Positions 23,526-34,048 of a stretch of 64,000 nt of DNA are shown piece by piece (the stretch's first letter is position 1; every line of letters begins with the position of its first letter). The notes below the pieces were generated by a model that worked only from the letters and a program-made list of their open reading frames with translations, was not told the origin of the DNA and ran no database searches. The stretch lies in NCBI GenBank assembly GCA_013423385.1, contig BLZA01000005.1:496001-560000 (forward strand), written 5' to 3'. The DNA comes from Naganishia liquefaciens (Eukaryota > Basidiomycota > Tremellomycetes > Filobasidiales > Filobasidiaceae). Made by a program: the position numbers and the translations under genes.

Positions 23526-24259
23526 GCGTGGACTCGGTCGACCATCTCGAGGAAGTGTCCTCTCGCTCGCCACTATCCCGACAACTCCAGCATCATCATA
23601 CAGCAAAAAAACATGTGTTGTCGAATTCAAGGATATGCAGTTGGAGGATATGGAATGGGGATGTTTTGGGCAGATTTTGTCACGTATGGCTCAGGAGACT
23701 TCGATGCTGGTCAAGTTGATCCGACGACGAGGGTTCGGATTGGCTCTGTTTATGTCACCCATAACGGTGTATACGGGAATGCGCTATGCTTGATGGATGA
23801 AACCCTTGCTGGAGACGCTGAATCTTGCAAGCTTACTCCCCTTGCCCGGTTGCTCAGTTTAAGAGTATGTGCGTGTGTTTGGTGTTTGCCGAAGATAAAC
23901 TGGACAGGATGGCGAGGACGAAAGTCCTGAGGTTCCATGAGACCGAACGACGCCATGCGTGCTGCGTCACTGTGTGATCTTCCACGTCTCGTCGTTATTC
24001 AACAAGCCAGCTCGCAAGCATTTATAAAACTTGAGCAGACGCTCCCCGGGGCTGTTATTCGAAATAGGTTAGACTCTTGCCAAGTTCCTTGCAATAGGTC
24101 GTTATAGTCGTTTGCCGGCTAAATATCCTACTCAAAAGCCCATGCTACCTGATCGAGATGTATGGGCGAACAGCTTCCCGTTCTGGGCCCGCTCGGCAGG
24201 CAGAAGAACGCCCAATGCTAGCTTGATTGAGACACCGCTCTCGCCCATCCCTGCGTCGA
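23526..24259. other. Convergent intergenic region, no gene supported
   Basis: About 730 bases between the eL18 stop and the fRMsr stop. Overlapping frames such as plus 23362-23793 run out of the eL18 gene in the wrong frame. Nothing else was recognised. Confidence 0.5.
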
Positions 24260-25032
24260 TTATATAGCTAGCAACTGCGCTATCCGCTCCAACCCTGCCC
24301 GATCGTCCTCATCGAACGTCCCCTTGACCGTCGAATCTAAATCCAAAACACCGACAACCGTGCCCTTCTTGTTCCTCAATGGCACCACAATCTCGGAGTT
24401 CGTCAACCCGTCGCATGCTTTGGTAGGGTTCAGCGTCACAAGATGCCTGAAAATAAGGACTTGACGTACCGATATGACCCGGATATTCGTGAACGTCTGG
24501 AACGACTACCGTCTTGGCATCAACGAATGCATCGGCGCAGACGCCGCGGCCTTTGCGTGGGTTGATCACTTGACATGCTGGTCGGCCATTGAAAGGGCCC
24601 AGGAGGAGCGGCGCCTCGGAATCGGTCGTGACATTCTCAGGCGGATGAATGTAGAACCCTGAGGAGTTTCAGACCAGTGTGTTATGATGCGAGATAGGAT
24701 GCGTACCGCTCCAGTTCACGACCGGTTCGCCGTCTCCAGTTGTGCCGTATAGCGAGCAGCCGAGGAATGAGTGATACAAGAGTGCCGAAGCATTGGCGAG
24801 GTTGGATACCTGTTTCCGCATCCTTAGTCGAATCCATTTACGTTGACAAGGCTGGGACAGACCCAGTACGTCTGGCCCTCGATTAGGGCAACGATGCCCA
24901 TCTCGACATGTTCGTAGAATTCTCGTTTCCTGTCCGCGGGCAGTTCGTGTCAGGGGCGGTGTGGCGTAGGGCGGACTGGGCGACTCACGTCTTGATGTCG
25001 TCTGGGACGAGTGCTGAATCGGCGTGCGGCAT
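24260..25032 (-). CDS. Free methionine-(R)-sulfoxide reductase, GAF-domain (fRMsr)
   Basis: Five exons: 25032-24989, 24929-24863, 24809-24707, 24658-24470 and 24417-24260, giving 186 aa. The whole protein is one GAF domain with the fRMsr signatures SNLANASALLYH, NWSGFYI, LGPFNGRPAC, GRGVCADA, VPDVHEYPGHIACD and SEIVVPL. The cysteines in GRPAC, GRGVC and HIACD match the positions used for catalysis and resolution in characterised fRMsr enzymes, so it should be active. It reduces free Met-R-O with thioredoxin as donor, in the cytosol (yeast YKL069W family). The length matches the family. It is divergent from FOL1 with about 320 bp between starts. Confidence 0.93.
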
Positions 25033-25355
25033 GGTGTTGATGATGGGGAAGGCTATAAATTACTCGCAGCGAATCTGGTCGAAACTCGAGTCTTGTAACG
25101 AGGAACCATCTCGCCGTTTCTCGGCATACTATTATTATTATTAGTCTTCTGTAAATAGCTTCCCAACTTCCTCATTTTACCCAGACACACCCTATAAAGC
25201 TCCCTTTTGCGCGATTGCTCGAAGTCGGAGACAGGTGAGACACCCAGTGGGAGACCGACTGCAATATGATTCTTGGATTCCTTGCTGCCTCGGACGACCC
25301 GACTCTCTAGACGAACGCAAGGAGCACTCACAAGCACGATTCGCCAAGGCGCACC
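25033..25355. promoter_or_regulatory. Shared divergent promoter region, fRMsr and FOL1
   Basis: These 323 bases separate two divergent ATGs. A short TTATTA run (about 25132-25142) is the only simple-sequence feature noticed. No specific factor sites can be claimed. Confidence 0.4.
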
Positions 25356-27957
25356 ATGCATTCTCGCTCCTCCATCGGTATTGACAAGCTCTCTATCCCG
25401 CTTGAACATGGCATCGGACTCTCCGCCTTTTCCCTCGAACGCCAGCCGTGCTATGTCCTTCTCAGCCTTACCTGCCATCTCAAGCCCGAATGCCTGCGGC
25501 CGTCCGCCTCTAACGGCGGACTCTCCGACGACTGGGATTGTTTGGGAATTGGGAAGAGCGTGAACTACTCGGCGCTAGGGAAAACGCTATACAGTGCGCT
25601 GAGCGCCGAACAAGCGGAGGGTGTCACGAGCCTTTCGGACCTGGCGAGGATGGCGGCGGAAATTACGGCTCGCGACTATTCAGCTTCGCTTCAGGCCATA
25701 GAAGTGCTCGTGGAACGGCCAAAGGCGCTGCTCTTCTCGGATAGCGTCACCGTACACCGCAGATTCCGTCTCAAAACAGGAGAAGTAGAGTCGTGTGCTC
25801 TACGAGACGAGACACATACATTGATCGTTCAGGATTTACGTGTGAACACCATCATTGGACTGCATCCACACGAACGAGAGGAGGCACAGAGATTGGCTGT
25901 CGATATCGAGCTGGATATGATGCGGTTGCCAGACGATCTCCTGCTTGGTCGTTATGGCTTCGATTACAAGACTTTTGGACGATTCGCTTATGAGGTGAGC
26001 ACCGGTCCGGTGTGCGCGAAAGATTGCTCAACGGTCTTGTAGTACCTGAGCAAATCCTCTTTCAAGACCATCGAGGCACTCGGATATCATACCGTGCATC
26101 AACTATTACAGCGAATCCCGTCACAACCATTCCAGCCTAGAAGTGCTACTACAGGAACAGACGAATATGCTTACCAATCGCAGGACGATATCTATATCAC
26201 TCTTACCGTCAAAAAGCCTTCTGCCATTGCGCTCGCAGCGCATCCCACCTTCAAGATCACCCGCTGTCTAAAGGATTACACCACAGATTCGCCCACAGAC
26301 CCGAATCCATCCATGCCAACCCTCGTGCCGCCGCTGCGTCCGCCCCCTGCCCTAGCTGGCACACATGATGCAGAATCCTTACTCGGCCTTGAAGCAGAGG
26401 TTATTACTGCCTATATCGCGATCGGTACCAACCTCGGAGACCGCATCAAGAACATTCAGGACGCTCTGATCTCACTTCCCAGAATCTCGGAAGAATCGAT
26501 TGGCACAAGTTTCACGGGTCAACGGTTCCTTCATGTGACCAAATGTAGTCAGCTATACGAAAGCGAACCGATGTACGTCGTGGATCAGCCGCAATTCATC
26601 AATGGCGCTCTGCAGGTATGTAACTCGATTGAACGCACAGAAACCAGACTCATACTCAGGTGCAGATATCAACGAATCTTCGACCCGTTTCCTTGCTTCG
26701 GCACCTGAAAGCAGTTGAGACAGCGCTCGGTAGGGTGAAGACTATGGTCAACGGGCCGCGTCTTCTCGATCTGGACCTGCTGTTATACGGAGATCGGCAA
26801 ATCGTCGTCGGTCAGCGCGGTGACGAGGAGGGCACGTTGGGTAACGGTTGCGGATGGCTGCAGGTTCCTCATTGGGGAATAATGGAACGGGAATTTGTCC
26901 TGAGGCCCTTGCAAGAGTGAGTCACTGCAGATCATACGGTATGGCAGACTTACGCTCTTTCAGTATGTTGGGTCAAGAGTACAAGCTCCCCGGCAATGAA
27001 GATACGATTGGAGCACAACTGTTCAAACTCGATGACCCATCACAGCCCCCTGCCCTACGTCGAGTGATTCCGCTCCCCTTGCCAGCACAACCCCTACACC
27101 TTTCCCGAGGCGCGCCTCTCGTCATGGGAATACTCAACGTCACGCCTGACTCCTTCTCGGACGGCTCAAGCGATCGCGTCTCAGACACATCCCTCGAACA
27201 TGTGCTGGACCTCGCTAAATCGCTCATCGCAGAGGGCGCCGATATCCTCGACATCGGGGGTATGTCGACGCGCCCGGGGGTAAAGGACACCGATGTCTCG
27301 GTCGAACAAGAGCTGGGCAGGGTGATACCTGTCATTCAAGCACTGCGGATCGAAGGCATTGATGTGCCAATCTCGATTGATACCTTCCGCGCACAAGTCG
27401 CAGAACAAGCCATTCTGGCCGGTGCGTCCTGTATCAACGACGTTCGCGGCGGTAGAGAGGATGGAATGCTCGAAGTCATGGCACGGATGAACGTTCCCGT
27501 CATCCTGATGCACTCGCGAGGAGACTCCCAGGAGATGCTCTCGACCGCCGCTCACGACTACGAAGCGGACGGCGGCACTGTGCAAGGGGTACGCCGAGAG
27601 ATGTTCGAAACGGTTGCCCGAGCGGAACGAGCCGGCGTCAGGTCATGGAACATCATCCTCGATCCGGGAATCGGCTTTGCGAAATCTCAAGACGGAAATC
27701 TGCAGCTCTTGCGCGCTCTGCCGGATCTCTTTGGGCCGGAAACAGGCCTGGAATGTTATGCCGTCCTGGTCGGCGCATCACGGAAGGGGTTCATCGGGAA
27801 GGTTCTCGATAGACCTGTGGCGAAGGAGCGGGAGTTTGGCAATGCGGCAGTGACGGCGGTATGCTGTCAGTCGGAACACGTGCACGTCGTGCGAGTGCAC
27901 GAACCCCGACCGGCCAGAGACGTAATTCAGATGTTGCTGGCAATCCGCGGTAGTTGA
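25356..27957 (+). CDS. FOL1: Trifunctional folate enzyme: dihydroneopterin aldolase / HPPK / dihydropteroate synthase
   Basis: Four exons: 25356-25994, 26043-26615, 26660-26916 and 26964-27957, giving 820 aa. The N-terminal ~290 residues carry two aldolase-like units, one starting at IGIDKLSIPLEHG and one at LIVQDLRVNTIIGLHPHERE. HPPK follows (AIGTNLGDR, SEPMYVVDQPQFINGA, GPRLLDLDLLLYGD). The C-terminal ~330 residues are DHPS (MGILNVTPDSFSDG, DIGGMSTRPG, INDVRGG, ILDPGIGFAKS, GASRKGFIGKVL). The three activities make dihydropteroate from dihydroneopterin and pABA; in yeast Fol1 is mitochondrial. The fusion order is standard for fungi. The last ~35 residues fit DHPS (HVHVVRVHE) without needing an intron. 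The N-terminal aldolase unit is more divergent than the second. Confidence 0.95.
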
Positions 27958-28317
27958 GGTGAATGACCGTTGTAGCGGCATTTAACCGAAAAGAACACGT
28001 CTGTCTGACAGATTCACGCGCGCTCTCATAGGAGCGAGTCCAGGCGCCCGCCCCCATCCAACAGTGCTGGATCGGCTGACCCCGCAATGACAATTCAAAG
28101 ATAAGACGTTGCAAGTGCCCCGAGTCCGAGTACGCGACCGAGTTTTAGAGCCTTTTGGGACGTTGTGCGATGTTGCGCGTCGGACACCGGGATCAATGCG
28201 CCGGCCGGACATGACCGTGTCTTCAATCGACACTGCGGGTTACATTTCTGTTCATCCGCCTATGGCTTCCTCGTCTGCTGTCGCTCAATTTTATAGTCTG
28301 CCTTGGTCAGCTCCGAC
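27958..28317. other. Intergenic region between FOL1 and the sphingoid-base kinase gene
   Basis: About 360 bases between a stop and the next start on the same strand. It should hold the FOL1 terminator and the kinase promoter. No motif or ORF stands out. Confidence 0.5.
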
Positions 28318-30611
28318 ATGCCCAATCCGCTGACATCTTGTTGGGCCCCAGAGCAGCCGATGGGTGAACTCATTCCACGAGATGAGAATGAGATTCTTCT
28401 CGAAACAGCCCAGGGCCAGCCCGTGCTCGTTAGATACAGCCCTACAACATTCGAAGTACTCGGCAATGACAGCGGATTTATATTATCCACAGCATCTCGG
28501 AATCTCCTACGAATAACGGTGGCGCAGCTGCGCGACTCGCTTGCACAGAGGCTGCCTGTTACTATCGCGGCTCTAGCAACCAATGCCGGCAATCTGGTTT
28601 TATGGAAGAAGGATTTTTGGATATCAGCGGACGCACAACACGATGTTGAAGAATGGGCGGAGAGGGTTATAAACCTGGCTTATGGAGGTACGCCAAATTA
28701 TCCGACAAGAGTCTCATAATTTTAAACGCCTTCTCGCCAGGCGTAAAGCAGGGACGAATGGTAGCCTTATTTCTGAACCCCATTGGCGGCAAGGGCAAAG
28801 CAAGAGAGCTTGTAAAGTCGATCGCCCTCCCAATATTAGAAGCTGCCGGACTACGGGTTGAGGTATACGGTATGGTCGCCTCGTTCCCTTGTGAACGCGG
28901 AAACTTGGTATTGAAGCAAAAGTCCGCTCCGTAGAAACACAACATGCAAAGCACGCCGAGCTCATTGCCCAGGACCTGTCATTGGACTTTGAGTAAGGGG
29001 GGTGGTAGGTTATCGGATTCTCCCGCATGCCTAACTTCGTCATTTCGTCTCGGTGAAACGTGCAGCGTAGTAGCAGCGGCGTCGGGAGACGGTCTGATTC
29101 ACGAAGTGATTAACGGTTTTGCTGTTCACGACGATGCCAAGCGGGCTTTACGGATACCGATCGTTCAATTGCCGACGGGTATGTGCACAGAAAGACACGC
29201 CGGGGGATGACTGCACCTGACCCACTCATCAGGATCGGCTAACGGATTCTGCCTGAATTCTCTCGGTTTGGAGAATGGGTTTAGCATACCCTTCGCCTGC
29301 CTCAACGTAATCAAAGGTCTGTATCGGTGGAAGGATCAGTTAGTGTGTTGACAAGACATATATCAAGGCAAGCGCATGCCCCTGGATGTCTGCTCGGTTA
29401 CACAAGGTTCAAAGCGATGGTTCTCGTTCATGTCGCTGGCTGCAGGGTTGATGATGGTTCGTTTAGCTGCGGCATCTGAAGAAGAGGCGTCTGGCTGATA
29501 TGGTACTAATGCAGGAGCTAGACCTCAGTGAGCAACCCGACAGCCAGGAAGCTCATTAGCATTCTGATCCAGTTCCGCAGAAACCGAGCACCTGCGCTGG
29601 ATGGGTGATGCGCGATTTGTCTATGGCTTCATTCGTGGAGGCAAGTATTCAGATAGCCTGTCTCAGCGTTGGCGGTCTAACAACAAACGGTCTGCTGTAG
29701 TCTATCAAAACAAGGGCATGAAGTGTAGACTACACCTTAAAGTCGTCAACGCAGACAAGGCATTGATGATCCAACGCACGAATGCACACTTGCAACATCG
29801 CTCGACGGAAGCACCAGTGACAGATAAGCCAACCGAAGCGGTGCCCATTCCTTCTGCCCGCGAACTACAGCCTGATGAGGAATGGGTGACTATAACCAGT
29901 GGCAACGAGCAACCGATGACCGCACAGCAGGTGGAAAAGGCGCGGTGGACGTCCGGTGACGGGATTTGGTATATTTAGTAAGCTAGGTGACATTTTCGCT
30001 TTCGAGGTATCCCTGATAAATTTTCATAACAGCGTCGGTATGCAACCCATGGTCTCGCGGGATCTCATGCAGTTTCCAGCCTCGATTCCCGGCGAGGGTG
30101 TCATGGATGTGGTTGTTCAGTCAACTGTGCGTCACGATGCTTTCTTCCGTGAGAAGATGCTGAGCGAGCGTCTGGTTCCGCAGATTTCCCGCATGCAGGC
30201 CTTGGGCAGTATCGATGGGGCACCCGAGGGCAAGCCATTCTACATGGACAGCGTGGGTCCTGCTGTGAACGTGATGAATTCTCTGTTGATGCATGACATT
30301 CTGCCAGATGCATTACTATAAAGGTTTGTCTCTGGCTGATTACCGAGCTCGATTGACGAATACGATGATTACACAGTTTCTGCGTACGTTCTGGAGCCGC
30401 TGGAAGACGGTGATTTGCTGTCACTCGGTACGCCTAATATGCTCGACCGTCCTTCTGATACTTATCGAAGTCGACAGACGGCGAATCAATACCATTCAAG
30501 AAGATCTCGGTCGAAGTGGTTCCCAAAATGGCGACTACAATGACGCTATCGGGCAAATGGCCAGTGATAGAAAGTACAGGAAAGTCATTCAAGATGACGG
30601 CTCAGGAGTAG
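28318..30611 (+). CDS. LCB4: Sphingoid long-chain base kinase (LCB4/LCB5, diacylglycerol-kinase fold)
   Basis: Fourteen exons: 28318-28687, 28741-28869, 28935-28992, 29066-29178, 29233-29316, 29368-29456, 29515-29527 (13 nt), 29581-29640, 29701-29930, 29987-30006 (20 nt), 30033-30252, 30308-30323 (16 nt), 30377-30427 and 30478-30611, giving 528 aa. The catalytic domain shows LFLNPIGGKGKA, ASGDGLIHEVINGF (nucleotide loop), LPTGSANGF, TEHLRWMGDARFVYG and, near the end, VSRDLMQFPAS, HYYKVSAY and LLSLDGESIPF. These are sphingosine-kinase motifs. The enzyme phosphorylates dihydrosphingosine and phytosphingosine. Intron 29641-29700 uses a GC donor (GCAAGT), is 60 nt and stop-free, so retention would keep the frame. 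Most micro-exons encode conserved family residues. The N-terminal ~120 residues are divergent. Confidence 0.93.
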
Positions 30612-30684
30612 ACGATCATCTCTCAGAAGGCTCTCGAGGCATCATGGGCATAATAGTCTTACATCACAGTATGAATGACATCCG

Positions 30685-31566
30685 CTACGTCTGCACTATC
30701 TCGGATGATGGTGCAAGCCCTTGACCGATCCTCGCCTTGTGTATCTTGATGTCCTCCACCGGTCTACGCAAACACGCATCAGCTTTATTGTTCTGTCAAA
30801 AAGTCGCTGAGCGCGACTCACCTATCGTTCCCATCTGTCCGTACGGCGGCTAGGCGCTGAAGTGTCGGCATTCCGCTCGATACACGGCCAAATATGGTGT
30901 GTTTGCCATCGAGGAACGGTGTCGGCGCAAGGGTCAAGAAGAATTGGGAGCCTATACAGACGGGACCGCAATTAGCGAAACGATTTTGGAAGCGTAGACC
31001 GCAATTGACGCGACAGTCGCGGGCAAAAAAGACATCGAGACAGATGTACTGACCGTTTGTATTCGGTCCGGCATTGGCCATAGCGAGAATTCCGGCGCCG
31101 ACAAACCGCAGATCCGGGTGAATCTCGTCAGCGCTACGGAAGAAAAGATTGGATTTATCAGGCTTCTGACATGGTGGCTTCGTTTCCAGAGTACGAGCGA
31201 TAGACGAGTCACCTACAACTTCTCGCCGTATATCGATGTTCCACCTCGTCCAGTCCCCGTGGGGTCACCTCCTTGAACCATGAAATCCTAATTGAACAGA
31301 ACAGCAACGTATTCAATTTCCGGACAAGTTCGAGTATCGAGGAAAGCAGCGACGTACGGGAATTATTCGGTGAAAGAGAATGCCATCATAGTACCCTCTC
31401 CTCGTCAGTTCGGTAAAGTTCTTGCATGTCTGACAAGGCGACAGAGATCAGTGTGTGTACGAAAAGTAACGGTTAAGGGTTGAGGGAGACCTACTTTTGG
31501 CGCATGGTCCGTGTACAGCTCGACGGTGAGAGATCCGACCGAGGTGTCGAGAGTGACGTATGACAT
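30685..31566 (-). CDS. CYP1: Cyclophilin-type peptidyl-prolyl isomerase, PPIL1/CYP1 class
   Basis: Six exons: 31566-31495, 31429-31358, 31287-31217, 31133-31054, 30951-30822 and 30763-30685, giving 167 aa. It is a single-domain cyclophilin starting MSYVTLDTSVGSLTVELYT, with catalytic [34 protein letters not shown] and FLDGKHTIFGRV. The TCKNF and RRGYYDG wording matches spliceosome-associated PPIL1 rather than CypA. It lacks a signal peptide. PPIL1 acts in the activated spliceosome with SKIP. It converges on the kinase gene with 73 bp between stops. Confidence 0.93.
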
Positions 31567-31896
31567 GGCGAGAGAGGGATGCCGTCGACCGTAAAGGGGG
31601 GAATTGATGTAGGTTGGACAAGTGCAGTTGGGCATGAGCAATACCATACAGGACGTGGTGGACGTGGTGATCGAGAGGTGCGGAAAGAAGATGGGAGGAA
31701 CAAAAAGGCCATAATCATCAGGTCTTCTGCCAATTTCTGTGTATTTTCAGCTTTTAGCCAGCCAGCTGCTCGGTCAGAATATGCGCGGAATAGCCGGCCC
31801 AATCGAGAGCAGGCGATCACGCCGTCTTCATCTCCGACTTGAGAGCATTCACCCTCTTCTCGCCCCCAAACACATCCATCTTCATACACGCTCACC
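31567..31896. promoter_or_regulatory. Divergent promoter region, cyclophilin and TMEM14
   Basis: These 330 bases separate two divergent starts. The part just before the TMEM14 ATG is pyrimidine-rich, as in many fungal 5' leaders. Nothing more specific was seen. Confidence 0.4.
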
Positions 31897-32755
31897 ATGG
31901 TACGTATCTCTTGCTAGCTGGTCTCCAACCGCCGGGGGCTAATCCCTCTTCCAGTCACACCACCCGGCATACACCGTAAGCCATTTCAGTTCCACCTACC
32001 ACTTTCCGCTTACCTGCTAACGGTGCCCATCTCGACAACGCAGATGTCCACCCTCTGCTTCCTCGGCGGAGCAATCGGCTACGCGCGAACGCGTTCAATC
32101 CCAAGCATGGTCGCCGGTCTCGCTATCGGTTCGTTGTATGCCTTGTCCGGGCTGAGGATGCGCGAGGGAATGTCGTATGGGTATGAGGGAGCGGCCGGTG
32201 AGTCTGTCGTTCTTCGAAATGGCTCTGTCTGTGTTATGTATTTGGCGAACATGAGACGATGGATCGCTCATATGGGTGTTTGCGAGTGGAATGTGATCTG
32301 AGGCGGATGGACAGCCGGACGGTCCTGGTCGTCGGGTTCGAGGAGGAAGAGCCTGTGAGGCCGCCATGTCCTCCGAGAAGACGGGTTTCTGGAAAAGTAC
32401 TGCGAATCCAGGCCCTGTTGCATGAATTACGTTACAGGTCCCATTGTCCCATTCCTGATTGATAAACCACGCATACCGCCGTCCCGATGCCATCCGAACT
32501 CCTAATGTAAAGCAAATAACAAAAGTCAGATGCTGATTATCTTCCTCTTCACGCAACATCAGGCACATCTGGTCTGCTCCTCGGAGCCATGCTCCCGTTA
32601 GTACCACTTGCCAACGCCTCTAACTTGAACTAAGTCAATGATTTCAACCCCTCAGTCGAGCCCTTCGCCTTCGCGCACCCGTCCCCATTGCACTTTCTGT
32701 CGCTTCGACAGCTGCCGGTGCATACTACATCAAGGCTATCCGGGACTTTTCGTAG
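31897..32755 (+). CDS. TMEM14-family small membrane protein
   Basis: Five exons: 31897-31899 (ATG alone), 31955-31975, 32044-32197, 32563-32596 and 32656-32755, giving 103 aa. It has the family pattern of small membrane helices: FLGGAIGYARTRSIPSMVAG, LAIGSLYALSGLRMREG, GTSGLLLGAMLPRAL and PVPIALSVASTAAGAYY. The Gly-rich helices and RTRSIPS loop are typical of TMEM14 (UPF0136). Human TMEM14C imports protoporphyrinogen IX into mitochondria for heme synthesis; the fungal role is not established. Intron 3 (32198-32562) is 365 nt, several times longer than other introns here, and may hold something. Confidence 0.9.
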
Positions 32756-33346
32756 GCGTAGAACGTAGGCTGCAACCCGGCGTGTTTTCTGGCGGCACCA
32801 TATTTCGGCGCTTGCGAAACGACGTATGAGAAGGAATTGCTGCTGTGTCCGTTTGCATTGTATCTATACGTTTTCGAGGTTGCTCAAGGCCAACAAAACA
32901 TCAATATCACTGCTCGACCACGAACTCTCAGTGTTATTGGTTCCTGCCACCAGGGTCTACTACTTTGTGTCCTAAGGCAGAGGGGCTTTCGGCTTTTTCG
33001 TGCGCGTACGATATCTTTGGAAAGATATACGTTGCTTGTGAGAATTCCATGCGGCACTCCTATGGCTGTCATTCATTCGCGATGAACCTTTGGAGACGCT
33101 CCAAGGTCGTTTCAAGGTCGGCTCAGAACCTCCATACCTATGCATATGCCTGCCTTACGCAGCGGATGCTGACGATCTCGTGGCGGGTGAATTGGAATAT
33201 GGGCCTCCACCCGGTAGCATCCCGTCCGAACGCTGCAATGGGTTGTTGACAATTGAGCGAGTTCTTCAATTATTATCTAACGCAGCACGACGAGTTTCGT
33301 AATAAAACAATTCTTGCCACTCACTTCGAATCCTAAGGGCCGTCTC
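32756..33346. other. Intergenic region, no gene supported
   Basis: About 590 bases. Frames of about 80-130 codons exist at plus 32837-33249 but overlap each other and lack any known motif. I see only UTR and promoter sequence. Confidence 0.5.
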
Positions 33347-33945
33347 ATGTCCACCTTTGCCAACTTCTTTGATCGTTTCCCGCCGCCAAAGGCCACGGTG
33401 CCGCGCCTTGACGTAGAGGAGCTTGCGGCCCTCATGGCTTCGGACAAGGTCGCCGGGCGAGATTACGTCGTTGTCGATGTACGACGGACGGACCTGGAGG
33501 TATGCCATACCCGTTGAGGAAATTGTCTGCGAAGTCACTCAATTCTGGCTTGACGATTCTGTTGTAGGAGGAAGTTCACTTTGTTCATCCGTCCGCGATC
33601 AACCTTCCAGCGCAATCGTTCTATCAGACCCTACCTACGTCTGGACGCCTATTATCAACGTGAGTTCACAGGTCCTTCAGACGGAAACGCAGTATGAAAT
33701 GGCCAACTAACACCTTACCGTGGGTAACAAGTGTTCCGCAAGTCATCTTTCACTGCACCTCGAGCAACGGCCGCGGGCCTCGATGTGCCGGATGGTATGC
33801 GGAGTGGCTCGCCGCTGAGGGGATTGAGGGATCGAAGGCGTATGTTTTGACAGGCGGAATCAAGGCATGGCTTGCGAGTGAGTATGGGTTAGGCCCCAAG
33901 GGTAAAGTGGACGTGTTGGGGGATTACAGGGAAGCGCGAACGTGA
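33347..33945 (+). CDS. Cdc25/Arr2-like rhodanese phosphatase (Ibp1 type)
   Basis: Three exons: 33347-33499, 33568-33659 and 33732-33945, giving 152 aa. It is one rhodanese domain: DYVVVDVRRTD near the N-terminus, HPSAINLPAQSFYQ, and the active-site loop FHCTSSNGRGPRCAGWYAEW followed by VLTGGIKAWL. The loop has the CX5R form (Cys, five residues, Arg) of Cdc25-like phosphatases and arsenate reductases such as S. pombe Ibp1 and yeast Arr2, so the catalytic Cys and Arg are present. The actual substrate (arsenate or a phosphoprotein) cannot be told from sequence. Confidence 0.88.
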
Positions 33946-34048
33946 TGCGCACGAGAATGTACCTTGTAAACCAATCAACAGGCTTTTTGGCAAGAAGTTT
34001 ACACATTGGATACAACTATACCGTGGAAATACAACTGTGAAAAGACCG

